Notes under the pieces: generated by a model
What the model was told of the DNA's origin: nothing
The model's input: the letters and a program-made list of their open reading frames with translations, nothing else
Databases searched by the model: none
In this document: in pieces, positions 8,650 through 16,880 of the stretch
How positions within the stretch are numbered: position 1 is the stretch's first letter
Layout: each line of letters begins with the position of its first letter
Source: Streptomyces sp. F001
Lineage (GTDB): Bacteria > Actinomycetota > Actinomycetes > Streptomycetales > Streptomycetaceae
Assembly (NCBI RefSeq): GCF_004187715.1
Contig: NZ_QZWF01000002.1
Span: 372,001 to 436,000, forward strand
Direction of reading: 5' to 3'
Length of the DNA: 64,000 bases
Position numbers and translations under genes: made by a program

Positions 8650-9135
8650 GCGGTGTGGCTCACGGCACCGGCACGCCGCTCGGCGATCCCGTCGGGGCGC
8701 AGGCCCGGATCGCCGTGTACGGGCAGGACCGACCGGGCGAACGGCCGTTGTGGCTCGGTTCGCTGAAGTCCGACACCGGTCACACCCGGGCGGCCGCCGG
8801 GGTCGGTGGGGTCATCAAGTCCGTCCTCGCCATGCGGCACGGCAGGCTGCCCCGCACTCTGCACGCGGACGAGCCGTCACCCCGGGTGGACTGGTCGTCC
8901 GGTTCCGTGCGGCTGCTGACACGCGAACAGGAGTGGCGCCCGGTGGAGGGGCGGCCTCGCAGGGCCGGGGTGTCCGCCTTCGGAATCGGGGGACCAACGC
9001 GCACGTGATCGTGGCGGAGGCCGAGGTTCCCCCGGGCTCCGACGGGGAACCGGCACGAGCCGTCCCGCCGTTGCTGCTGTCCGGCGCGAGCCCGAAGGCG
9101 CTGGGTGACCAGGCCCGGCGGACCGCGGCGCTGCT
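8650..9135 (+). pseudogene. Remnant of a type I PKS ketosynthase C-terminal half
   Basis: The plus frame begins inside a ketosynthase at [11 protein letters not shown] (first catalytic His), continues with [17 protein letters not shown] (second His) and [16 protein letters not shown], and reaches [15 protein letters not shown] one-base loss in the G-run near 8991 shifts the frame; the next frame continues [11 protein letters not shown] and a KS-AT linker (LLLSGASPKALGDQARR), stopping near 9135. The active-site Cys half is absent. The fragment is truncated, frameshifted and non-functional. Confidence 0.75.
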
Positions 9136-9139
9136 GCGC

Positions 9140-9600
9140 CCGGCCCGAACTGTCCCTGCCGGACACGGCGCTCCCGCCGACACGCACAGCCGCAGCCCTG
9201 TCGTCGCCAGGGGCCGTGCGTCGTCCCGAGCCGCGGTCACCAGCAACCGGTACAGGGCCGGCACCCCGGCGACGACGGTGAACGGCTGCCCGCCGGGCGA
9301 TCCGCGGCAGGGCGTCGGCCTCGGTGACGATCGCGACCGCCCCGCTGTCGTCGAGGAAGTACGCCGACTCCGCGTCCGTCGCCTGCTGGTCCAGCGGCAC
9401 CCCGACCGCCCCGGCCCGCAGCACGCCCAGACAGCTCTCCACCAGCTCGACCCGATTGCCGAGATGCAACGCCACCCGGTCACCGCGGCGCACGCCCAGC
9501 CGCGCCAGATGCCCCGCGAACCACGCGGTCCGCCGCTCCAGTCCGGCGTAGCCGACACTTCGCCGGGCTACAGGTACTTTCCCGGCCGACGTCAGGCCCC
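9140..9600 (-). pseudogene. Remnant of an AMP-dependent acyl-CoA synthetase
   Basis: From about 9600 downward the minus strand reads as the N-terminal part of an AMP-forming ligase: VGYAGLERRTAWFAGHLARL, GVRRGDRVALHLGNRVELVE and VLRAGAVGVPLDQ. Near 9290 the frame changes and the sequence jumps to a later part of the fold (VVAGVPALYRLLV, GLRLCVSAGAPCP), so the segment between, including the P-loop region, is deleted. The adenylation core is incomplete and there is no start. This is a decayed biosynthetic or catabolic gene adjoining the permease. Confidence 0.65.
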
Positions 9601-9606
9601 CGGCGG

Positions 9607-11166
9607 TCAGTCCTGCGCGACCAGCGCCGGCGTCGACCTCGTCAGCACCTCGCCGCGGAAGAAGGCAGGGCTGCGCCACCGCATCACCGCCATGATCACC
9701 AGGCCCAGGGCCAGCAGCCCCACGCCGATGACGAACACCGACCCCACCCCCAGCACGGACGACCCGCTGCCGTACGCCGGGTCCCACATGTCGACGAGGG
9801 TCTTGGCGAACACGGCCGCCAGCAGCACCCCGCCGACGACCGGGAACAGCCCCTTGAACAGCAGGTCCCGCCCGGACCGCAGCAACTCCGTACGGAAGTA
9901 CCAGACGCAGGCGAAGGCCGTCAGGGCGTAGTAGAAGCAGATCATCAGGCCGAGCGCGTAGATCGTGTCCACCAGCACGTGCTCACTGACCAGCGTCATC
10001 ACGGTGTAGAACACCGCTGTCGCGACCCCGGCGGTGACCGTGGCGCGCCCCGGCGTACGAAAGCGCGGATGGACCCGGGCGTACGACGCCGGCAGCGCCT
10101 CGTACGTCGACATGGCCAGCACCGTACGGGCCACCGGGATGAACGTGGTCTGCAGACTGGCCGCGGCCGAGGCGAGCACGGCGAGGAACAGCAGGATCCC
10201 GAGCGCCGGACCCATCACCGGGCCGGCCAGTGCGGCGAAGACGTTGTCGGAGGTCTCGGGGTTGGCCAGCCCGAGCCCCTGGTCGCCGGAGCCGACGACC
10301 ATCTGCGCGGCCACTCCCGTGGCGAGGTACGACCCGACCAGTACCACCATGGCGATCAGCGCCGCCCGGCCGGGGGTGCGGCTGCTGCCGCTGGTCTCCT
10401 CGTTGGCGGTCAGACAGGCGTCCCAGCCCCAGTACATGAAGATCGACAGCGACAGCCCGGCGGTGAACGCGGCGAACGACTGGACGGCGAACGGGTTCAG
10501 CCACGACCACGAGAACTCGGCCGACGTCGGGAACTCGGGGCTCCCCGCCTTCCCGAAGGCCATCGCCACGAACACACCCAGCACTACCAGCTGGAGCGCC
10601 ACCAGGGCGTACTGCAGGACCTTCGTGGCGGTCATACCGCGGTAACTGATCACCGTCGCGACCGCGATCAGCGCGAGACAGGTGACGATGTGGACGGCCT
10701 TGTTGTCGTCCAGCGCTGCGACGGCGTCACTGCCCGTGACCTCCCCCGCGAGCAGCCAGAAGTACGAGGTCGCCACGCCGGCCAGGTTCGACAGCACGAT
10801 GATCGTCGCGATCACCAGGCCCCAGCCGCACATCCAGCCCACGCGCGGCCCGAAGGCCTTCACCGTCCAGGTGAACGAGGTGCCGGAGTCCGGCATGTCC
10901 TTGTTCAGCTCGCGATAGGCGAAGGCGACGAGCAGCATCGGCAGGAACCCGGCAAGGAACACGGCGGGCATCTGCACCCCCACCTCGCCCGCGGTCGAAC
11001 CGAGCGTCGAGGTCAGGCAGTACACGGGCGCCACGGTGGACACACCGATGACCGCGCTGCCCATCAGGCCGACGGAGTTCCCCCTCAGGCCCTTGGCGCG
11101 CATGCCTCCGGCAGGGGCGGCGTCGCCTGTGTCTCCGGCTCCGGGCCGTGCGTCCAGCTGAGTCAT
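9607..11166 (-). CDS. APC superfamily amino acid permease
   Basis: 519 residues with about twelve hydrophobic transmembrane segments. The first helix carries GLMGSAVIGVSTVAPVY, the glycine-rich substrate-binding segment typical of the APC family. YRELNKDMPDSGTSFTW between helices 2 and 3 is also characteristic of actinobacterial amino acid permeases. It should import an amino acid or amine by cation coupling at the cytoplasmic membrane; the substrate is not predictable. The start at ATG 11166 has a weak ribosome site. A GGTTTCC/GGAAACC inverted repeat is 22 bp upstream and may control it. Downstream lie only pseudogenes, so it is probably transcribed alone. Confidence 0.87.
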   Translation of the reverse strand: MTQLDARPGAGDTGDAAPAGGMRAKGLRGNSVGLMGSAVIGVSTVAPVYCLTSTLGSTAGEVGVQMPAVFLAGFLPMLLVAFAYRELNKDMPDSGTSFTWTVKAFGPRVGWMCGWGLVIATIIVLSNLAGVATSYFWLLAGEVTGSDAVAALDDNKAVHIVTCLALIAVATVISYRGMTATKVLQYALVALQLVVLGVFVAMAFGKAGSPEFPTSAEFSWSWLNPFAVQSFAAFTAGLSLSIFMYWGWDACLTANEETSGSSRTPGRAALIAMVVLVGSYLATGVAAQMVVGSGDQGLGLANPETSDNVFAALAGPVMGPALGILLFLAVLASAAASLQTTFIPVARTVLAMSTYEALPASYARVHPRFRTPGRATVTAGVATAVFYTVMTLVSEHVLVDTIYALGLMICFYYALTAFACVWYFRTELLRSGRDLLFKGLFPVVGGVLLAAVFAKTLVDMWDPAYGSGSSVLGVGSVFVIGVGLLALGLVIMAVMRWRSPAFFRGEVLTRSTPALVAQD

Positions 11167-11187
11167 GAACAGGACGTTAAATCCTGC

Positions 11188-11203
11188 GGTTTCCGTGGAA
11201 ACC
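11188..11203. promoter_or_regulatory. Inverted repeat GGTTTCC-GT-GGAAACC upstream of the permease
   Basis: A perfect 7-bp inverted repeat with a 2-nt spacer, 22 bp before the permease start, in the otherwise gene-free 295-bp stretch 11167-11461. The position suits an operator near the transcription start or in the leader. The binding protein is unknown. Confidence 0.45.
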
Positions 11204-11404
11204 CTGCGTGACTTTCAGTGAGCGCGGCCTGCCGTGACCCAATAATCGATTGCTCATCGCGTGTCGGGCCTGTGATTGTGAGGTCATGTGCTGGTATCGC
11301 TGGGCACATCCAAAGCCTGCTGTGGGTTGTCCGATATTCGGTAATCGCAGCGACGGGCGATGTGCGGCGGTGAATTCTTTCCGTGTGATCTGCGCCACGC
11401 AGCG

Positions 11405-11441
11405 GGCACCGGCCGCAGGCGTGAGGGCCGCGGCCGGTGCC
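11405..11441. terminator. Hairpin terminator downstream of the streptogrisin gene
   Basis: A 12-bp perfect stem (GGCACCGGCCGC at 11405-11416 paired with 11430-11441) with a 13-nt loop, about 20 bp past the protease stop. Confidence 0.65.
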
Positions 11442-11461
11442 GGAGAGTCCCGGGGGAGGTG

Positions 11462-12835
11462 TCAGAGGCGCTGCCACAGCGCGGGGGTCGCCGCAGGCGT
11501 CCAGGAGCCCTGCGCCTGGTGGGTCTGCAGGCACTGGTAACGCACTCCGTTGTGGTTCACCGTGGCCCCGACGCCGTAGACACGCCCCAAGGCCCAGCTG
11601 TCGGCGCCGCCGTCCTGCGGGGCGGGCGTCGCCGTCGTGCCGGAAGCCGTCCTGAGGGTCAGGCCGAAGTCGCTGAGCAGCGGGTTGACGGGCTGGTAGT
11701 AGGTCGTCCCACCGCTTGTGCAGTCGCCCGTCCCGCCGGACGTGATCCCCTGCGCCTGGGCGCCCGCAAGGTACGGGCCGCCGGAGTCGCCCGGCTCGGC
11801 GCACACCGTCGTCCGGGTCAGGCCGTTCACGACGCCCTCGGGGTACCTGACGCTCGTGCCGTGCTGCTGGATGGTGCCGCAGTGCCAGCCACTGGTCGAG
11901 CCGGAGCGGCACACCGACGCCCCGACCAGCGCCTCGACCGAACCGGCGACCTGCACGCGCCGGCCCGACTCGCCCCTGACGTCGGCGGTCGCGGTCCAGT
12001 CGGAGTTCACGCCCACCCACGCCATGTCCTTGCCGGGGAACGTCGAGGCCTCGAAGGTGCCCTGGTCGGCCTGGTTGAAGCCGGTCGTCGTGTCGCCGGC
12101 CGTGCCGCAGTGACCGGCGGTGGCAAAGCCCTGCTGCTCGTCCCTGGTGACGGAGAGGCCGACGGAGCAGCGAACCGATCCGTCGATGTAGTAGGGGTCG
12201 CCGCCGACGACGTCCTCCAGCAGACGCGGCCGGTCCGCCGACACCCGAACGGCGACGCGCTTGCCCGAGAGGCCGGCGGCCTTGACGAAGGCGGCCGCGG
12301 ACGACCGGGTGCGAGCCTCGACCACGACCCGGTTGCCCGGGACGTCGACGTACCAGAGCGGCGTGTCGGCGGTCGCGCCACGGGGGGCCGCTGCGTCCAG
12401 CTTCTTCTTGACGGCCGTCAGGCCGGCCAGGGACTCCTTGACGACCATGGCCCTCGCGCCCTGCCCCTGGATGGCGGCCACGTCCGCGCCGTCGGTGGTC
12501 GCGACGGTGAGCTCCTGGGATGTCGTACCGCTCACCCAGGCGCCGGCGAAACGCTTGCCCAGCGCGTTGCGTAGACGCCCCGCGCGGCTGCCGGCCTCCG
12601 CCTCGTTCACCAACCGCTCCTCCGCCTGGGCGGGCGTCAGCTCGAGGTCCCGCTGGAGCGCGCGGAGCACCTGCGCCGACGGCCTGTCGGCCCCCACTGT
12701 CTGGGCCGCCGTGGGAAGGGATCCCGGCGCGGGCGGCGGCTCGGCCCCCGCGGCCGAGCAGATCCCGCTCAGAACCAGCGCGCCGAGGGCGATCACGGCC
12801 GCGCGGCGTGCGGTCGGGGCATGTCTGTGGACCAT
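11462..12835 (-). CDS. Streptogrisin C-like secreted serine protease with chitin-binding-type tail
   Basis: 457 residues from ATG 12835 (GGAAGGAACC upstream). Order: signal peptide; alpha-lytic-protease-type propeptide (about 45-200, with LQRDLELTPAQAEERL); S1 catalytic domain beginning near VVGGDPYYIDG. The catalytic triad residues are His in TAGHCG, Asp in GKDMAWVGV and Ser in GDSGGP. A short PAPQDG linker leads to a C-terminal module (WALGRVYGVGATVNHNG, TPAATPALWQRL) of the carbohydrate-binding family 5/12 type. This layout matches streptogrisin C, a secreted protease that can be tethered to chitin. The propeptide folds the enzyme and is then cleaved. The 260 bp upstream (to 13095) has no recognised gene. 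Confidence 0.92.
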   Translation of the reverse strand: MVHRHAPTARRAAVIALGALVLSGICSAAGAEPPPAPGSLPTAAQTVGADRPSAQVLRALQRDLELTPAQAEERLVNEAEAGSRAGRLRNALGKRFAGAWVSGTTSQELTVATTDGADVAAIQGQGARAMVVKESLAGLTAVKKKLDAAAPRGATADTPLWYVDVPGNRVVVEARTRSSAAAFVKAAGLSGKRVAVRVSADRPRLLEDVVGGDPYYIDGSVRCSVGLSVTRDEQQGFATAGHCGTAGDTTTGFNQADQGTFEASTFPGKDMAWVGVNSDWTATADVRGESGRRVQVAGSVEALVGASVCRSGSTSGWHCGTIQQHGTSVRYPEGVVNGLTRTTVCAEPGDSGGPYLAGAQAQGITSGGTGDCTSGGTTYYQPVNPLLSDFGLTLRTASGTTATPAPQDGGADSWALGRVYGVGATVNHNGVRYQCLQTHQAQGSWTPAATPALWQRL

Positions 12836-13095
12836 GCGAATGGTTCCTTCCAGTCCGATACGGGTGAAGCTGCCATGAGGCGAGGGCTTGCCTGGAAGGA
12901 CCGAACCGATGTCAGGGACGCGGGGCTTTCGCGCTTTGGTGAGGGAAAGGGGCGCCAAGTGCAGTACGCGCCGGGAGGTCAGGGACGCCGAACCGGCGCG
13001 GGGCAGGAGCGAGCTGTCCCGCCGTCACCCTTCGTGCGGTCCTGCGCAGACCGAGGGAGGCGGGGAGCGGGCGCTCACCCGACGGCTTTCCTCGC

Positions 13096-13839
13096 TCAAC
13101 CAGTCGTCAGCCGCTCAGGCACCGGCACGTGGTAGACGTGAAAGGCGCGGCCGATGACGGGTTGCGCAACATTGCGCACCCTGACGCCGCCGCTCGTCAT
13201 GCCGTGCTCCGTCCCCGCATGCGCGTGCCCGTGCACCGCGAGGTCCGCGCCCGCGGTGTCGATGGCCTCGGCCAGCAGATAGCTGCCCAGGAACGGGTAG
13301 ATCTCCAGGGGCTCACCGGCCAGCGTCTCCGGCACGGGGGAGAAGTGCGTCAGGGCGACCCGTACGTCACAGCCCTCCGCTTCCAGCCGCTCCAGAGCCG
13401 CACGCAGACCGTCGGCGAGGCGGCGTGAGTACCTGACGAACTCCTTCATGAGCGGCTCGCCGAACTCACCGGCACTGCGCCCCACGAAACCCCCGCCGAA
13501 CCCCTTGGTGCCGGCCACCCCGACGCGGGCCTCGCCGACGCTCACGACCGTGGCCTGCCCCTCCAGCACCCGGGCACCGGCGTCCTGAAGGATGGCCGTG
13601 ACCTCGTCCGGGCGTTCGTCGTGGTGATCGTGGTTGCCCAGGACGGCGACGACGGGGACACCGAGGCCCTCGACCTCCCGGGCCACCACCCGGGCCTCCT
13701 GCGGGGTCCCGTGGCGGGTGAGGTCCCCGGCCAGCAGCAGGACGTCGGCACAGTCGGGCAGGGTGTCGAACGCCGGACGCAGCAGGCCCTGGCTGTCCGA
13801 ACCCATGTGGATGTCCCCGACGGCTGCGATCCGGATCAT
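13096..13839 (-). CDS. Calcineurin-like metallophosphoesterase
   Basis: 247 residues with all five dimetal-phosphoesterase blocks: GDIHMGS, LLLAGDLTRHG, LGNHDHHDE, LTHFSP and VHGHAHAG. No signal peptide, so it is cytoplasmic; the substrate could be a nucleotide, a phosphoprotein or a cyclic nucleotide. The ATG overlaps the TGA of the preceding BON gene (ATGA at 13836-13839), which implies translational coupling. It is the third gene of a nucleotidyltransferase-BON-phosphoesterase operon, raising the possibility that it reverses or regulates what the nucleotidyltransferase does (inference). Confidence 0.87.
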   Translation of the reverse strand: MIRIAAVGDIHMGSDSQGLLRPAFDTLPDCADVLLLAGDLTRHGTPQEARVVAREVEGLGVPVVAVLGNHDHHDERPDEVTAILQDAGARVLEGQATVVSVGEARVGVAGTKGFGGGFVGRSAGEFGEPLMKEFVRYSRRLADGLRAALERLEAEGCDVRVALTHFSPVPETLAGEPLEIYPFLGSYLLAEAIDTAGADLAVHGHAHAGTEHGMTSGGVRVRNVAQPVIGRAFHVYHVPVPERLTTG

Positions 13840-14123
13840 GTGAGGTCCTCCGCGTGGTCGGGTGACGAGGTGTCGGTGACCACGAGGTCGCAGTGCACCA
13901 CCAGCCCGGCCAGCTCCTCCCGGACGATGCGTCGGATGTCGTCCCGGCAGCGGGTGGACGGAACACAGCCGGTGACCAGCACGGCATCCCCGCGCGCCTC
14001 GACCCGCACGCCCAGCTCACCGAGGGGCCCGCCGGCCAGGCGGTCACGGAGGTGGGCGACACGGTAGTCCAGGTGCTGAGCCCCCGGGGCGCCGGACGCG
14101 CCCCGGTCACCGGGATGCGTCAT
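13836..14123 (-). CDS. Small BON-domain-like protein
   Basis: 95 residues without signal peptide or membrane segment. The core LGELGVRVEARGDAVLVTGCVPS, followed by a helix DDIRRIVREELAG and a strand VVHCDLVVTD, has the beta-helix-beta pattern of a single BON domain. BON domains are usually found in envelope or osmotically induced proteins such as OsmY and are thought to bind phospholipid or assist assembly; a cytoplasmic stand-alone copy is less common. The start at 14123 lies 17 bp inside the upstream nucleotidyltransferase gene, and the stop overlaps the next start. Confidence 0.7.
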   Translation of the reverse strand: MTHPGDRGASGAPGAQHLDYRVAHLRDRLAGGPLGELGVRVEARGDAVLVTGCVPSTRCRDDIRRIVREELAGLVVHCDLVVTDTSSPDHAEDLT

Positions 14124-14802
14124 GGCTGCTCCCGTGGTGCGGAGCGATCACGTCGAGGCGTTCCAGGAGGAAGAGGAAGGCGGCGGCCATGGCGGAGTCC
14201 CCGCTGTCGTGCCGTACCCGCTCCCAGTCCACCTTCTCGCGCAGCGCCCGGGCGATGGGCAGCACCGCGCCGAAGTCGCAGTGGTGCTCGGAGAACGCGG
14301 CCAGCAGGCTGGCCAGCAGGTCGGTCGGGGCCAGGACCGGCATGCGCACCGAATCGACCGGGATCTCCTGCGCTCTGTCGAGCATGTCCGTCGTCACGCG
14401 CCGGTGCGCCAGCTGGAAGATGATGTCGATGTGCTGCCCGAAACAGGTGGTCTTGAGCAGCCAGTCCTCGGGCGGGGAGCAGACCGTCAGGCCGGCCTCC
14501 TCCAACGTGGCCGCGACGGCGTCGGCGTCCTCGGGCCTGATGCAGAAATCGGCGTCGTGCTGGAGGTTCTCGCCGGCCCCGTGGGCGTAGGCGGCCACGC
14601 TTCCCGCCAGGGCGAAATCGTGTCCGCCCTGTTTCAGCAGCGCGCCGACCTGCTTGGTCGCCTCGAGAATGGCCTGGTTGCGGTCGCGCGGCAGTTCCGG
14701 CTCTCCCGTCTCGGGGTGCAGCCGGCGCAGCTGCGCCGCCTGAGGGAGATCGGGAATCCCGACGCGTGGGGCGAGCGTCGCGTCATCACCGTTCTGCGTC
14801 AT
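14107..14802 (-). CDS. Nucleotidyltransferase-fold protein
   Basis: 231 residues from ATG 14802 with GGAG 5 nt upstream; the open frame further upstream shows no homology. The motif pair LAGSVAAYAHG then QHDADFCI is the GS...DxD signature of DNA polymerase beta-like nucleotidyltransferases, and the fold resembles AbiEii/MNT-like or aminoglycoside nucleotidyltransferase-type proteins. A C-terminal helical region (TDLLASLLAAFSEHHCDFG) follows. It could transfer NMP to a protein or small molecule; no substrate is evident. First gene of a tightly overlapping operon with BON and metallophosphoesterase genes, divergent from the TPR gene at 15035. Confidence 0.75.
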   Translation of the reverse strand: MTQNGDDATLAPRVGIPDLPQAAQLRRLHPETGEPELPRDRNQAILEATKQVGALLKQGGHDFALAGSVAAYAHGAGENLQHDADFCIRPEDADAVAATLEEAGLTVCSPPEDWLLKTTCFGQHIDIIFQLAHRRVTTDMLDRAQEIPVDSVRMPVLAPTDLLASLLAAFSEHHCDFGAVLPIARALREKVDWERVRHDSGDSAMAAAFLFLLERLDVIAPHHGSSHDASR

Positions 14803-15034
14803 GACCACTCCAACCACCGCACCGATCCATCCGCAGCCCACCCGCACCGGGCGCTGCGACGTCCCGCGCTGTGCCCTGTGTACCCGACGTGCGCCGTTCG
14901 ACACGGCGACGCCCACCGTGGTCACACGCAGGTCGACCAGGTGGGCCAGGACCGTTCCGCCCAAAAGATCGCAACTAGGCTGGTATGGGTATGCATCCCT
15001 CGTCGCACGGCGGTCGCGGACGGAGGACGGACAC

Positions 15035-16732
15035 ATGGACTACTACGACCTCGGCACCCACAGCCGCCGCGTGACGACCTCGTCGCCCGAAGCCCAACTG
15101 TGGTTCGACCGCGGGCTGGCCTGGACGTACGCCTTCAACCACGAGGAGGCCGTCTCCTGCTTCGAGGCCGCGGCCGCGGCGGACCCCGACTGCGCCATGG
15201 CCCACTGGGGCATCGCCTACGCGCTCGGCCCCAACTACAACAAGCCCTGGGAGGCCTTCGACGGCGAGGACCTGGCACGCAGCGTCGACCGCGCCCACGC
15301 CGCCGTGGAACTCGCCCGCGAAAAGACGGCGGCCGGCGCCACCGCCGTCGAACGCGCCCTGGTCGAGTCGTTGCGTGCCCGCTACCCGCAGGCGAGTCCC
15401 GCCGAGGACTGCACGGTGTGGAACGAGCCCTACGCCGACGCCATGCGCGCCGTGCACGCACTCGACCCCGACGACCTCGACCTCACCACCCTCTACGCCG
15501 ACGCCCTGATGAATCTCACGCCCTGGCAGCTGTGGGACATCCGCACCGGCGAGCCCGCCGAAGGCGCCCGCACGCTCGATGCCAAGGCCGTCCTCGAGCG
15601 CGCGCTGGCCACCGAGGACGGGGCCCGGCACCCGGGCGTGCTGCACATGTACATCCACCTCATGGAGATGTCCCCGACGCCCGAGGCGGCGCTGCCCGTC
15701 GCGGACCGGCTGCGCGGCCTGGTGCCCGACGCCGGCCACCTCCAGCACATGCCCACCCACCTGGACGTGCTGTGCGGCGACTACCGGCGCGTCGTGTCCG
15801 ACAACAGCGACGCCATCGCCGCCGACGAGAAATACCGCGCGCGGGCCGGGGCGATGAACTTCTACACCCTGTACCGCTCGCACAACTACCACTTCAAGAT
15901 CTACGGCGCGATGTTCCTCGGCCAGTCCCGGGCCGCCCTGGAGACCGCCGCCGAACTCGAGTCGACCATCACGCAGGACCTGCTGCGCGTGCAGAGTCCG
16001 CCCATGGCCGACTGGCTGGAGGGCTTTCTCGCGATGCGGGTCCATGTGCTGATCCGATTCGGCCGCTGGGCGGACATCCTGGACCTGCCCCTGCCCGCCG
16101 ACCCGCAGCTCTACAGCGTGACGACCGCGATGCTGTGTTACGCCCGCGGCGTGGCCCTCTCGGCGACCGGTCGGATCGCCGAGGCCGAGGCCGAACGCGC
16201 ACTGTTCCGCGAGGCGCTGGCCGGCGTCCCGGACACGCGCATGCTGTTCAACAACACCTGCGCCGACATCCTCGCCGTCGCCTCGGCGATGCTCGACGGT
16301 GAACTGGAGTACCGCAAGGGCAACCACGACGCCGCCTTCACCGCGCTGGAACGGGCGATCGAACTCGACGACAGCCTCCCCTACGACGAGCCCTGGGGTT
16401 GGATGCAGCCCACCCGGCACGCCTACGGCGCCCTGCTCCTCGAACAGGGACGCGTCGCTGAGGCGGAGTCGGTCTACCGGGCCGACCTGGGCCTCGACGA
16501 CACCCTGCCGCGCCCCTTGCAACACCCGGGGAACGTGTGGGCCCTGCACGGCTTCCACGAGTGCCTGGTCCGCCTCGGAAAAGTGGGGGAGGCGCAGATC
16601 GTGGCCCAGCAGTTGAAGCTGGCCGCCGCCATGGCGGACGTACCGATCGAGGCGTCCTGCTTCTGCCGCCTGGAACGCGCCTTCGATGCCACCGGCCCGG
16701 CCGACTGCTGCGCACGCCTCGATCACGGATGA
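15035..16732 (+). CDS. Tetratricopeptide repeat protein
   Basis: 565 residues from the ATG of MDYYDLGTHSR, with GGAGGACGG upstream. TPR-like helical pairs run along the protein: an N-terminal AQLWFDRGLAWTYAFNHEEA followed by CAMAHWGIAYALG, and a C-terminal AYGALLLEQGRVAEAESVY. Conserved HMYIHLMEMSP and LQHMPTHLDVLCGDY motifs lie mid-protein and are shared by a widespread but uncharacterised bacterial TPR family. No signal peptide or membrane segment. It probably acts as a scaffold; the Met/His-rich motifs might bind a metal (inference). Divergent from the nucleotidyltransferase operon across 232 bp. Confidence 0.78.
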   Translation: MDYYDLGTHSRRVTTSSPEAQLWFDRGLAWTYAFNHEEAVSCFEAAAAADPDCAMAHWGIAYALGPNYNKPWEAFDGEDLARSVDRAHAAVELAREKTAAGATAVERALVESLRARYPQASPAEDCTVWNEPYADAMRAVHALDPDDLDLTTLYADALMNLTPWQLWDIRTGEPAEGARTLDAKAVLERALATEDGARHPGVLHMYIHLMEMSPTPEAALPVADRLRGLVPDAGHLQHMPTHLDVLCGDYRRVVSDNSDAIAADEKYRARAGAMNFYTLYRSHNYHFKIYGAMFLGQSRAALETAAELESTITQDLLRVQSPPMADWLEGFLAMRVHVLIRFGRWADILDLPLPADPQLYSVTTAMLCYARGVALSATGRIAEAEAERALFREALAGVPDTRMLFNNTCADILAVASAMLDGELEYRKGNHDAAFTALERAIELDDSLPYDEPWGWMQPTRHAYGALLLEQGRVAEAESVYRADLGLDDTLPRPLQHPGNVWALHGFHECLVRLGKVGEAQIVAQQLKLAAAMADVPIEASCFCRLERAFDATGPADCCARLDHG

Positions 16733-16880
16733 ATGCGGGCAGACGTCGGGCGCGGCAAGGGTCCGCACGTCACAGGTGCGTACGGCATTGCCCAAGTCGG
16801 CGGTCGGCAGCGAAGCATGACACGCCGTCGGACGGGCTATCCGCCCGGTTTGCGGAGACTTGGGGCTTATTGTACGGCAT

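Noticed and set aside
12836..13095. Possible small gene between the streptogrisin and metallophosphoesterase genes
   Set aside because: Arg-rich short frames only; no ribosome site or motif. Probably protease promoter DNA.
14801..15034. N-terminal extension of the TPR protein in an open frame
   Set aside because: The extension is Arg/Pro/Thr-rich, lacks homology, and a good ribosome site precedes ATG 15035; the region is needed for divergent promoters.
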